The notes under the pieces: model-generated
The model's database searches: none
Seen by the model: the letters and a program-made list of their open reading frames with translations, nothing else
Told to the model about the DNA's origin: nothing
Assembly: GCA_036311565.1 (NCBI GenBank)
Contig: JAXJPR010000027.1
Location: 1 to 6,874, forward strand
DNA: 6,874 nt
Reading direction: 5' to 3'
From: Fimousia sp036311565
Lineage (GTDB): Bacteria; Bacillota; Clostridia; Lachnospirales; Lachnospiraceae
In this document: positions 1 through 6,238 of the stretch, piece after piece
Position numbering within the stretch: the first letter of the stretch is position 1
Layout of the letters: each line of letters begins with the position of its first letter
Position numbers and translations under genes: made by a program

Positions 1-32
1 AAAAATATAGTCATTGTAGTACAGTATCAAAA

Positions 33-53
33 AAACTTTGCAAAAGCAAGTTT
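33..53. terminator. Weak AT-rich hairpin, possible terminator
   Basis: An 8-bp stem (AAACTTGC against GCAAGTTT, with one bulged T at about 39) closes an AAAA loop. It has an A-run on its left and only a short T-run on its right, interrupted by G54. On the minus strand the stem runs into a longer T-tract, so it might stop leftward transcription better than rightward. A 12-nt AT palindrome follows at 55-66. It could be the end of a gene lying left of the window, but the stem is GC-poor and the call is weak. Confidence 0.3.
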
Positions 54-92
54 GAAAAATATTTTTATATGTGAGTTGATTTTTGATGTACA

Positions 93-121
93 TTGACTTA
101 TAAAAAATGGATAATTATAAT
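93..121 (+). promoter_or_regulatory. Sigma-A promoter for the QueG-like gene
   Basis: TTGACT (93-98; 5 of 6 consensus) and TATAAT (116-121; 6 of 6) are separated by exactly 17 bp. Transcription would start near 127-129, about 60 nt before the chosen ATG at 189. The TTG that opens the longest reading frame at 93 is the -35 box itself, so that frame start cannot be the translation start of this transcript. Confidence 0.75.
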
Positions 122-173
122 GATATCTAAATCATCCGGATTTTTTAGACGATATGGTCGTAAAAATGAAAAT

Positions 174-177
174 GGAG
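174..177 (+). promoter_or_regulatory. Ribosome binding site deciding the start at 189
   Basis: GGAG lies 11 nt before ATG 189. The spacing is slightly long, but no better Shine-Dalgarno precedes another in-frame start downstream of the promoter. This site together with the promoter at 93-121 fixes the start. Confidence 0.6.
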
Positions 178-188
178 AAAATAAAACA

Positions 189-983
189 ATGAAGGAATTA
201 ATTTGTAAAGAACTTATTCGGTTCGTAGAAGAGGAAGAAAAAAATAGAGAAGAAAAACGTTTTCAACAGCCATTGGTCGGATTTGCAGATGCTTATCATC
301 CGTATGTAAGAAATTTAAAAAAAATCGTTCATAAAGAGCATCAGATGCCTGAAGATGTTATCAAGGATGCTACGGCTGTGCTGGTATATTTTTTGCCATT
401 TCAGCAATGGGTGGCAAAAAGTAATGAACAACAGGGATTGGCTTCTAAAGATTGGGCAAGAATCTATGAAGAAACCAATGCATTTTTCTTAAAGATTAAT
501 GAGCATATGATACGGTTTATTGGACAGCTGGGATATAAGGCCATGATGGCTCCGGAAGCGGCTGTTTTTTACCGGGAAGAAGTAATCAGCCACTGGTCTT
601 TTCGTCATCTTGCATATGCAGCAGGATTGGGAACTTTTGGCTTGAATAATATGCTGATTACAGAGCGTGGGTGTGCAGGGCGTTTTAATGTATTAGTAAC
701 GAACCTTCCGATTAAATCAGATAAACCGAAGGAAGAAGAGTTTTGCCTTTACAAACGGAATGAGGGCTGTGGACTTTGCATCAAGCGATGCCCGGTTAAA
801 GCATTGACGACAAAAGGTTTCGATCGTTATCGATGTTTTGGTCAATGTCTGGAAAATGCAAAAGTACATAACCAATTTGGAAAATCTTATGCTGATCACT
901 ATGGAGAAGAAGCAGCAGATTCTGGATCAGAAGTATGCGGAAAATGCCTGACGGGACTTCCATGTACATTTCATCGTCCATAG
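189..983 (+). CDS. Short QueG-like (COG1600) double [4Fe-4S] protein
   Basis: The 264-residue product resembles the epoxyqueuosine reductase family. Residues 144-158 (AAGLGTFGLNNMLIT) match the family's 'AGLGxxGxNxLLI' segment. A ferredoxin-like region follows with C186, C194, C197 and C201-Pro, then a second Cys set at C216, C220, C250, C253 and C259, enough for two [4Fe-4S] clusters. True QueG enzymes are about 370-390 residues and carry a C-terminal extension after the clusters; here the protein ends five residues after C259. Such short relatives are often labelled epoxyqueuosine reductase without proof. A soluble redox role is likely; a role in queuosine synthesis is uncertain. It has its own promoter, and another promoter follows it, so it may be a single-gene unit. 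Upstream in-frame starts, including the TTG at 93, are rejected because they lie in or beside the promoter. Confidence 0.75.
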   Translation: MKELICKELIRFVEEEEKNREEKRFQQPLVGFADAYHPYVRNLKKIVHKEHQMPEDVIKDATAVLVYFLPFQQWVAKSNEQQGLASKDWARIYEETNAFFLKINEHMIRFIGQLGYKAMMAPEAAVFYREEVISHWSFRHLAYAAGLGTFGLNNMLITERGCAGRFNVLVTNLPIKSDKPKEEEFCLYKRNEGCGLCIKRCPVKALTTKGFDRYRCFGQCLENAKVHNQFGKSYADHYGEEAADSGSEVCGKCLTGLPCTFHRP

Positions 984-1000
984 CGACAAGAAAAAGGAGA

Positions 1001-1029
1001 TAGAAAAATAGAATAGCATGAGTTATAAT
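1001..1029 (+). promoter_or_regulatory. Candidate sigma-A promoter for ycxB-like/tsaE/tsaB/rimI
   Basis: TAGAAA (1001-1006; 4 of 6 -35 matches) and a perfect TATAAT (1024-1029) are separated by 17 bp, in the 84-bp gap after the QueG-like gene. Transcription would start near 1036, giving a 5' leader of about 30 nt. The same hexamers and spacing recur at 3163-3191. I see no terminator between the preceding gene and this site, so read-through is possible. Confidence 0.5.
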
Positions 1030-1067
1030 AGTTTCAATAAAGAAATGAATACTAGGAGAGATTTTAA

Positions 1068-1580
1068 GTGAAATTTAAAACAAAAATAAAAACAAATGAA
1101 TTATTTCAATTTTTAATCCGTCATTCCTATGCCGGATTAAGCGGAAAAATAGGTCTTGTTATTAGTCTTTGGGCGGCAGTGATGTTCCTGAAAGGACTGC
1201 CAGAATTTGCAGGTAATGAAACAAAAATGATCGTACTTGGATTTCTTGCTCTGTTGTTTACCGTGGTAAATCCTGTTATGTTGTATACAAAAGCAAAGAA
1301 GCAGAGTCTGACTAATCCTGCATATAAGAATATCATGGAATATGAGCTGGAAGAAGAAGGAATTAAGCTTTATGTAGGAGAACAAGAAGGGGGTATTCCC
1401 TGGGACAGAATCGTACAGATTAAAGAAAGTGGTTCCCTTTATATGTTATATACAACAAGAATTAATGCATTCTTATGGCCGAAAAAAGATATGGGAGAAC
1501 AGGAAAAAGAAATTATGAATTATGTTCTGGATCACATTGATCGGAATGCAGTACAATTACCAAAGAGAATGAGAGGGTAA
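1068..1580 (+). CDS. YcxB-like two-TM membrane protein
   Basis: The 170-residue product has a short polar N-terminus, two hydrophobic segments at about residues 26-44 and 53-75, then a soluble C-terminal domain. That domain (about 88-165) has the pattern of the YcxB-like family: a 'y.l.eeGi.l' strand, an 'IPWDRI..I.E' segment at 110-120, a short strand pair 'YMLYTTR', and a 'WPKKDM' turn (137-142) before a final helix. The family's biochemical function is unknown. The start is GTG 1068, preceded by AGGAG (1054-1058) with 9-nt spacing. The next gene starts 2 nt after its stop, so it is the first gene of the tsaE-tsaB-rimI transcription unit. No signal peptide is evident. Family assignment is from pattern recognition only. 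Confidence 0.7.
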   Translation: MKFKTKIKTNELFQFLIRHSYAGLSGKIGLVISLWAAVMFLKGLPEFAGNETKMIVLGFLALLFTVVNPVMLYTKAKKQSLTNPAYKNIMEYELEEEGIKLYVGEQEGGIPWDRIVQIKESGSLYMLYTTRINAFLWPKKDMGEQEKEIMNYVLDHIDRNAVQLPKRMRG

Positions 1581-1582
1581 TC

Positions 1583-2008
1583 ATGATTATTGAAAGTTTG
1601 AATACAAAAGATACCTATGAATTAGGTAAGAAACTTGCGACAGAGGCAGGGACGGGACAGGTATTTTGTTTATATGGAGATCTGGGCGTGGGAAAAACTG
1701 TTTTTACTCAGGGGTTTGCCGAAGGATTGGGGATTAAAGAACCTATTAACAGTCCTACTTTTACCATCGTACAGGTATATGAAGACGGTAGAATCCCGTT
1801 TTATCATTTTGATGTATATCGAATTGGTGATATAGAAGAAATGGATGAAATTGGTTATGAAGATTATGTCTATGGAGATGGGGTATGCCTCATTGAATGG
1901 GCAAATTTGATTGAAGAAATTCTTCCAACCCATTATTTGACCGTGACCATTGAAAAAGATTTAGAAAAAGGATTTGATTATCGAAAAATTACAGTGGAGG
2001 AACGATAG
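1583..2008 (+). CDS. tsaE: tRNA t6A synthesis ATPase TsaE
   Basis: TsaE is a small cytoplasmic P-loop ATPase that binds the TsaB-TsaD heterodimer and is needed for cycles of N6-threonylcarbamoyl transfer to A37 of ANN-decoding tRNAs. The 141 residues match the usual family length. Walker A is GDLGVGKT (32-39), followed by the signature NSPTFTIVQVY (56-66), the HFDVYR segment (75-80), the acidic helix after it, and LIEW (103-106). The start is ATG 1583, with an AGAGGG Shine-Dalgarno (1572-1577) inside the end of the preceding gene. The next gene, tsaB, starts on the base after its stop, which indicates translational coupling. All key residues visible to me are present. Confidence 0.96.
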   Translation: MIIESLNTKDTYELGKKLATEAGTGQVFCLYGDLGVGKTVFTQGFAEGLGIKEPINSPTFTIVQVYEDGRIPFYHFDVYRIGDIEEMDEIGYEDYVYGDGVCLIEWANLIEEILPTHYLTVTIEKDLEKGFDYRKITVEER

Positions 2009-2722
2009 ATGAAATTATTAGTATTAGATAGTTCCGGACTGGTTGCATCTGTAGCAGTTATGGAAGAAGAAACACTCATTGGAGAATATACCATTAATCA
2101 TAAAAAGACACATTCACAGACATTACTTCCAATGTTAGATGAGATAGTAAAAATGACAGAAGTAGATTTAAATGAAATTGATGCTATAGCCATTGCAAAA
2201 GGACCAGGGTCTTTTACTGGGCTTCGTATCGGATCTGCCACTGCAAAAGGACTTGGACTGGCTTTGGACAAACCAATTGTATCGGTTCCTACAGTAGATG
2301 CCATTGCTTATAATTTATATGACACAAAGGCATATATTTGTCCGATTATGGATGCCCGTAGAAATCAGGTATATACGGGTATTTATTGTTGGGAAGACGA
2401 AGAATTTAAAGTAGTAGAAGAACAGTGTGCCAGAAGCATTGAGGAAACCATTGAAGCCCTGAATCAATTGGGACAACCGATTGTCTTTTTGGGAGATGGT
2501 GTACCAGTATTTAGGGAGACCATTAAGGAAAATATTCAAGTGCCAGTGTCTTTTTCACCAGCTCATTTGAGCAGACAAAGAGCAGGGGCAGTAGGAGCGT
2601 TGGCTATGGAATACTATAAACAAGGAAAAATCGAATCTGCCAGAGAACATGGACCGGAATATCTTCGTAAATCTCAGGCTGAAAGAGAACGGGAAGCAAA
2701 AAATGCTGGTCAGAATGTATAA
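2009..2722 (+). CDS. tsaB: tRNA t6A synthesis scaffold subunit TsaB
   Basis: TsaB is the catalytically inactive ASKHA-fold partner of TsaD in the threonylcarbamoyl transferase complex. The 237 residues show the N-terminal 'LLVLDSSG.VASVAV' strand pair (3-17), the HSQTLLPML helix (35-43), the highly conserved KGPGSFTGLRIG segment (64-75), 'MDARRNQVYTGIY' (114-126), and a C-terminal 'PEYLRKSQAERE' (216-227), which is characteristic of TsaB. The N-terminal half aligns with the TsaD paralogue encoded at 4392. The start is ATG 2009 with GGAGG at 1996-2000 (8-nt spacing), directly abutting the tsaE stop. Its last 20 bases overlap the rimI start. Confidence 0.96.
   Translation: MKLLVLDSSGLVASVAVMEEETLIGEYTINHKKTHSQTLLPMLDEIVKMTEVDLNEIDAIAIAKGPGSFTGLRIGSATAKGLGLALDKPIVSVPTVDAIAYNLYDTKAYICPIMDARRNQVYTGIYCWEDEEFKVVEEQCARSIEETIEALNQLGQPIVFLGDGVPVFRETIKENIQVPVSFSPAHLSRQRAGAVGALAMEYYKQGKIESAREHGPEYLRKSQAEREREAKNAGQNV
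2691..2696 (+). promoter_or_regulatory. Weak RBS supporting the rimI start
   Basis: GGGAAG lies 6 nt before ATG 2703, inside the 3' end of tsaB. It is a modest Shine-Dalgarno; coupling to tsaB termination at 2720-2722 probably assists initiation. ATG 2715, four codons later, is an alternative start. Confidence 0.45.
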
Positions 2723-3137
2723 AGAAAATGATTTTCCACAAATTTTACATTTGGATCAAGCTTGTTTTACCAGTGCCTGGAGTGAAAAAAGCTGGAAAAA
2801 CTCACTTTCGATGGAACAGTACCGGTGCATTGTATTAGAAGAGGAAGAAACGATTAAGGGGTTCCTTCTTATATCATCTGCGGGAGACGAAGGTGAAGTA
2901 CAGAAAATCGGAGTTTTAAAAGAAGAGAGAGGCAGGGCTTATGGGAAAATGCTTTTAGAGAAAGGTTTTTCCTATTGGAAAACAAGAGGCATTCATTCGG
3001 TTTTTCTGGAAGTAAGAGAATCCAATTATTCGGCCAGAAGATTATATGAAAAGCTGGAATTTGGGAACATAGGAATCCGGAAACGTTATTATAAAAATCC
3101 AGATGAAAATGCAGTGCTTTATATGAAACAATTGTAA
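2703..3137 (+). CDS. rimI: RimI-like protein N-acetyltransferase (GNAT)
   Basis: This GNAT-fold enzyme uses acetyl-CoA to acetylate a protein N-terminus; the classical E. coli substrate is ribosomal protein S18. The chosen ATG gives 144 residues, the usual size, beginning 'MLVRMYKENDFPQI', which matches the family's first strand and helix. Starts further upstream add residues inside tsaB without family resemblance. The motif 'EVQKIGV' (65-71) precedes the acetyl-CoA loop R76-GRAY-G81; the fourth position of the usual R/QxxGxG/A motif is Ala (A79). FLEVRESN (101-108) and RRLYEK (112-117) supply E103 and Y115, equivalents of residues proposed as catalytic base and acid in Salmonella RimI. 'RKRYY' (126-130) follows. 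The gene overlaps tsaB by 20 nt, and its place beside tsaE and tsaB is typical. Confidence 0.88.
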   Translation: MLVRMYKENDFPQILHLDQACFTSAWSEKSWKNSLSMEQYRCIVLEEEETIKGFLLISSAGDEGEVQKIGVLKEERGRAYGKMLLEKGFSYWKTRGIHSVFLEVRESNYSARRLYEKLEFGNIGIRKRYYKNPDENAVLYMKQL

Positions 3138-3162
3138 AAATAAGGATGTCAGCATTTCCCAC

Positions 3163-3191
3163 TAGAAAAGCAGTCATTAGGCAGATATAAT
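3163..3191 (+). promoter_or_regulatory. Candidate sigma-A promoter for the Cys-rich gene, rnz and tsaD
   Basis: TAGAAA (3163-3168), a 17-bp spacer and a perfect TATAAT (3186-3191) lie in the 117-bp gap after rimI. The architecture is identical to that at 1001-1029. The start point would fall near 3197-3199, so the transcript would begin at or within the hairpin at 3196-3228. Confidence 0.5.
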
Positions 3192-3195
3192 GAGC

Positions 3196-3228
3196 TTGTA
3201 AAAAACATCGAAATTTGTTTTTTTACAA
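3196..3228 (+). other. 5'-leader hairpin before the Cys-rich gene
   Basis: TTGTAAAAAAC (3196-3206) pairs with GTTTTTTTACAA (3217-3228) with one bulged T, around a loop of about 10 nt. It may form the extreme 5' end of the mRNA from the promoter at 3163-3191. It could instead be a poor intrinsic terminator for rimI, but it is almost all A-U and lacks a clean T-tract after the stem. Confidence 0.4.
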
Positions 3229-3254
3229 TTTCTATTTATCGGGAGGAATTATTC

Positions 3255-3458
3255 ATGAAACAGATTTATATTTGTAATGGCTGCGGAAGAAAAATCAATG
3301 ATAAACAACAGGATTTTTTACATGTAAAAAAGGAATGGGGATATTTTAGCAGCAAAGATTTGGAATTGCATGAATTTTGTCTTTGTGAAGAATGCTATGA
3401 TAAATTACTTTCTGTATTAGAAATTCCTGTGGAGGTTAAAGAAATAACAGAGGTATAA
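3255..3458 (+). CDS. Small Cys-rich (putative zinc-binding) protein, function unknown
   Basis: I do not recognise a characterised family. The 67-residue product has an N-terminal CNGC pair (C7, C10) and a second cluster CLCEEC (C42, C44, C47), a spacing that suggests a zinc-ribbon-like site using four of the five cysteines. Between them lies a polar stretch with 'HVKKEWGYFSSKD' (23-35), and the C-terminus is acidic (VKEITEV). There is no membrane segment or signal peptide. It is almost certainly a real gene: GGGAGG (3241-3246) lies 8 nt before ATG 3255, a promoter precedes it, and rnz begins 2 nt after its stop. A nucleic-acid or protein-binding accessory role in the tRNA maturation cluster is possible but is inference only. 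Confidence 0.8.
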   Translation: MKQIYICNGCGRKINDKQQDFLHVKKEWGYFSSKDLELHEFCLCEECYDKLLSVLEIPVEVKEITEV

Positions 3459-3460
3459 AT

Positions 3461-4378
3461 ATGTTAGATATATGTTTACTGGGAACAGGAGGGATGATGC
3501 CCCTTCCTTACCGCCGTCTAACGGCACTGATGGCCAGATGTAATGGAAGCAGTGTTTTGATTGATTGTGGAGAAGGAACCCAGGTTGCGATTAAAGAGAA
3601 AGGATGGAGCGTAAAGCCGGTAGATGTGATTTGCTTTACTCATTATCATGCAGATCATATCAGTGGTCTTCCAGGTCTGTTACTGACTTTAGGAAATGCA
3701 GAACGAAAAGAGCCAGTACTTATGATAGGGCCCAAAGGGTTGGAAAGGGTGGTTACTGCATTGAGAACCATAGCACCGGATCTTCCATTTGAGATTAAAT
3801 TTTTGGAGTTAAGTGAAAACAGTCAGACAATACCAATGAATGGTTATGAAATCGAAGCATTTCGCGTGCAGCATAATATTATCTGCTATGGATACAGTAT
3901 CAAAGTAAAGCGTGCAGGTAAATTTGACGTTGAGAAAGCAAAAAAGAATCAAATACCAATGCCATATTGGAGTCGCCTCCAAAAAGGTGAAACGATAGAA
4001 GCAGATGGTATTATTTATACACCAGACATGGTGCTTGGTGAAACACGAAAAGGGCTGAAAGTAACATATTGTACAGACAGCCGGCCGGTTTCTAACATTT
4101 CTGATCATGCCCAAGGTGCAGATTTATTTATATGTGAAGGTATGTATGGTGAAGAAGGAAAAGAAAAAAAGGCCAAAGAATATAAGCATATGACCTTTTA
4201 TGAAGCTGCAAGACTGGCAAAAACAGCTGACGTAAATGAAATGTGGTTGACCCATTATAGTCCGTCTCTGGTACGTCCAGAACCATTTATGGGAAAAGTA
4301 AAGGAAATTTTTCCAGCAGCAAAGGCGGGCAAAGATGGAAAGTCAGTAACGCTGTTATTTGAAAATGAGGAATGTTAG
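3461..4378 (+). CDS. rnz: Ribonuclease Z (tRNA 3' endonuclease)
   Basis: RNase Z is a zinc-dependent metallo-beta-lactamase-fold endonuclease that cuts tRNA precursors lacking an encoded CCA just after the discriminator base. The 305 residues match bacterial RNase Z length. The N-terminal 'LLGTGGMMPLP' (6-16) and 'IDCGEGTQ' (34-41) are family hallmarks. The metal site is HYHADH (61-66), H138, D206 (in 'YCTDSRP') and H265 (in 'LTHYSP'). H243, in 'YKHMTFYEAA', corresponds to the conserved His before the last helix. An insertion-like segment at about 150-195 occupies the position of the family's flexible exosite region. It starts 2 nt after the Cys-rich gene, with AGAGG at 3449-3453. The two CCA-less tRNA-Ser genes in this window would be natural substrates. 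Confidence 0.9.
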   Translation: MLDICLLGTGGMMPLPYRRLTALMARCNGSSVLIDCGEGTQVAIKEKGWSVKPVDVICFTHYHADHISGLPGLLLTLGNAERKEPVLMIGPKGLERVVTALRTIAPDLPFEIKFLELSENSQTIPMNGYEIEAFRVQHNIICYGYSIKVKRAGKFDVEKAKKNQIPMPYWSRLQKGETIEADGIIYTPDMVLGETRKGLKVTYCTDSRPVSNISDHAQGADLFICEGMYGEEGKEKKAKEYKHMTFYEAARLAKTADVNEMWLTHYSPSLVRPEPFMGKVKEIFPAAKAGKDGKSVTLLFENEEC

Positions 4379-4381
4379 GAG
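4377..4381 (+). promoter_or_regulatory. Ribosome binding site deciding the tsaD start
   Basis: AGGAG overlaps the rnz stop codon (TAG 4376-4378) and lies 10 nt before ATG 4392. This favours 4392 over the in-frame ATG at 4359, which would add a basic 11-residue stretch inside rnz that is foreign to TsaD. Confidence 0.65.
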
Positions 4382-4391
4382 AAGAAGATAT

Positions 4392-5414
4392 ATGGAAGAA
4401 CAAGTAAAAATTTTAGCCATTGAGTCTTCCTGTGATGAAACTGCAGCAGCAGTTGTAGTAAATGGAAGATATGTAAAGTCAAATATTATTTCGTCACAGA
4501 TTGAACTTCATAAATTATATGGAGGTGTTGTTCCGGAAATTGCATCCAGAAAACACATTGAGAAAATTAATCAGGTAATTGAAGAAGCTTTAGAAACTGC
4601 GGGTGAAACCCTGGATACTATTGATGCAGTCTGTGTCACATATGGACCTGGACTGGTAGGGGCACTTCTGGTAGGAGTAGCAGAAGCAAAAGCGATTGCT
4701 TATGCAAAGCAAAAACCATTAGTAGGTGTCCATCATATTGAAGGGCATATTTGTGCCAATTATATTGAACATCCGGATTTAGAACCACCATTTATGTGTC
4801 TGGTCGCATCTGGAGGACATTCTCATCTAGTAAAAGTAGTAGATTATGGCGAATATGAAATTATTGGCCGAACCAGAGATGATGCAGCAGGAGAAGCGTT
4901 TGATAAAGTAGCAAGAGCCATTGGCCTTGGTTATCCAGGAGGCCCTAAAATAGATAAACTTTCAAAGGAAGGAAATCCAAAAGCGATCGCATTTCCACGG
5001 GCGAAAGTGGAAGGCGCACCAAATGATTTTAGTTTTAGTGGTTTAAAATCAGCAGTACTAAACTATCTTAATAAATGTAAAATGCAGGGGGTAGAAATCA
5101 ATTGTGCAGATGTGGCTGCTTCTTTTCAGGAAGCGGTGGTGGAAGTTCTTTCAGAACATGCTGTTAATGCAGCGATTGAACACGGTATGAATAAAGTAGC
5201 GATTGCAGGAGGAGTTGCATCCAATCAGGCATTGCGAAAAAAAATGATAGAAAAATGTGAGAAGAATCATCTGAAGTTTTATCATCCTTCTCCTATTCTT
5301 TGCACAGATAATGCGGCCATGATTGGTGCAGCAGGTTATTATGAATATAAAAAGGGAGTTAGACATGGGCTTGACTTAAATGCTGTACCGAATCTGAAAA
5401 TTGGAGAGCGTTAA
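4392..5414 (+). CDS. tsaD: tRNA t6A threonylcarbamoyltransferase TsaD
   Basis: TsaD is the catalytic subunit that transfers threonylcarbamoyl from TC-AMP to A37 of tRNAs, working with TsaB and TsaE in the cytoplasm. The chosen start gives 340 residues, the usual length. Visible hallmarks are 'ILAIESSCDETAAAVV' (7-22), 'GGVVPEIASRKHIE' (44-57), 'YGPGLVGALLVG' (84-95), the metal-binding HHIEGH (H115 and H119), 'DDAAGEAFDKVARAIGLGYPGG' region (163-184), 'FSFSGLK' (213-219), 'IAGGVASNQALR' (271-282) and CTDNAAM with D306 as third metal ligand. It follows rnz by 13 nt, so it belongs to the transcription unit that starts near 3197, not the tsaE-tsaB-rimI unit unless there is read-through. Confidence 0.97.
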   Translation: MEEQVKILAIESSCDETAAAVVVNGRYVKSNIISSQIELHKLYGGVVPEIASRKHIEKINQVIEEALETAGETLDTIDAVCVTYGPGLVGALLVGVAEAKAIAYAKQKPLVGVHHIEGHICANYIEHPDLEPPFMCLVASGGHSHLVKVVDYGEYEIIGRTRDDAAGEAFDKVARAIGLGYPGGPKIDKLSKEGNPKAIAFPRAKVEGAPNDFSFSGLKSAVLNYLNKCKMQGVEINCADVAASFQEAVVEVLSEHAVNAAIEHGMNKVAIAGGVASNQALRKKMIEKCEKNHLKFYHPSPILCTDNAAMIGAAGYYEYKKGVRHGLDLNAVPNLKIGER

Positions 5415-5422
5415 TATTGGTA

Positions 5423-5439
5423 CATGCAAAGGGTGCATG
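5423..5439. repeat. Short inverted repeat between tsaD and ispD
   Basis: CATGCA (5423-5428) and TGCATG (5434-5439) form a 6-bp stem with an AAGGG loop in the 50-nt gap. There is no T-tract after it, so it is not a terminator. It lies about 10 nt before the ispD Shine-Dalgarno. Confidence 0.3.
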
Positions 5440-5449
5440 CAGAGTGCCC

Positions 5450-5456
5450 AGGGAGG
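5450..5456 (+). promoter_or_regulatory. Ribosome binding site deciding the ispD start
   Basis: AGGGAGG has its GGAGG core 8 nt before ATG 5465. Starting at 5465 gives 'MKKKIVAIVLAAGEG', the normal IspD N-terminus; the longer frame from 5417 would translate through this site and add 16 unrelated residues. Confidence 0.8.
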
Positions 5457-5464
5457 AAGTACAA

Positions 5465-6238
5465 ATGAAGAAAAAAATTGTTGCAATTGTATTAGCTGCT
5501 GGTGAAGGAAAACGAATGGGGAGTGGAATACCAAAGCAATATATGATTATTAAATCACGCCCAATGGTATATCATTCATTGAAAACATTTCAAGAAAGTG
5601 AAGTAGATGAAATTGTGCTGGTTACTGGGGCAGATGAGATTGAATATTGTCAAAAATATATTGTAGAACGATACCGGTTTACAAAGGTGACACAAATTGT
5701 GGCAGGAGGATGCGAACGCTATGAATCGGTGTATAGAGGGCTTCAGGCGATTAAAGATGCAGACTATGTGCTGATTCATGATGGAGCACGTCCGATGATT
5801 AACCGGAAAATTGTTTCAGATTCTATTGCAGGAGCTATAAAATATGGCGCCTGCGTTGTTGGAATGCCTGCAAAAGATACGATTAAGGTAATTGATGAAG
5901 AGGAATATGCAAAAGAAACACCTCCTCGGAAGTCTTTATGGATTGTTCAGACTCCGCAAAGTTTCGAATATCAACTTGTGAAAAATGCCTATGAGGATTT
6001 AATTGAGTCTGAAGATACGACAGCTACCGATGATGCTATGGTAGTGGAAAAATATAGTGGGCATAGAGTGAAATTGATTGAAGGATCTTATGATAATATT
6101 AAGATTACGACTCCAGAAGATGTTAGGATATCCAGAGTTCTATTTAAGACCAGAAAGATTTTCCATGTACTTCATCTTGTTCATGACAAAATTATCTGGT
6201 TTCAGATGAAATTATATCTTTTAAAGAAAAAGGAATAG
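5465..6238 (+). CDS. ispD: 2-C-methyl-D-erythritol 4-phosphate cytidylyltransferase IspD
   Basis: IspD joins CTP and 2-C-methyl-D-erythritol 4-phosphate to form CDP-ME and pyrophosphate, the third step of the MEP isoprenoid pathway. The nucleotide-binding loop is 'LAAGEGKRMGSGIPKQY' (10-26), with R17 and K24 as expected catalytic residues. 'IHDGARP' (104-110), 'PAKDTIK' (135-141), 'VQTPQSF' (161-167), 'ATDDA' (187-191) and 'NIKITTPED' (211-219, including K213) complete the family signature. Homologues usually stop within 10-15 residues of ITTPED. Here the frame continues with a basic and aromatic tail (about 229-257, ending YLLKKKE), making 257 residues instead of about 230. The related enzyme TarI is possible, but no teichoic acid gene is nearby and no ispF follows. 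It starts 50 nt after tsaD and is probably co-transcribed with it. Confidence 0.88.
   Translation: MKKKIVAIVLAAGEGKRMGSGIPKQYMIIKSRPMVYHSLKTFQESEVDEIVLVTGADEIEYCQKYIVERYRFTKVTQIVAGGCERYESVYRGLQAIKDADYVLIHDGARPMINRKIVSDSIAGAIKYGACVVGMPAKDTIKVIDEEEYAKETPPRKSLWIVQTPQSFEYQLVKNAYEDLIESEDTTATDDAMVVEKYSGHRVKLIEGSYDNIKITTPEDVRISRVLFKTRKIFHVLHLVHDKIIWFQMKLYLLKKKE

Noticed and set aside
93..188. N-terminal extension of the QueG-like protein from TTG 93
   Set aside because: TTG 93 is the -35 box of a strong promoter whose start point lies near 128, and the added residues have no family resemblance; ATG 189 has an RBS.
1018..1071. 17-codon leader-peptide frame whose TGA overlaps the GTG start at 1068
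   Set aside because: Its first codons overlap the -10 box of the candidate promoter, and the nearest Shine-Dalgarno-like site (994-999) is 18 nt away.
3809..4114. 101-residue minus-strand frame inside rnz
   Set aside because: It is a shadow of the conserved RNase Z coding frame, with no independent support.
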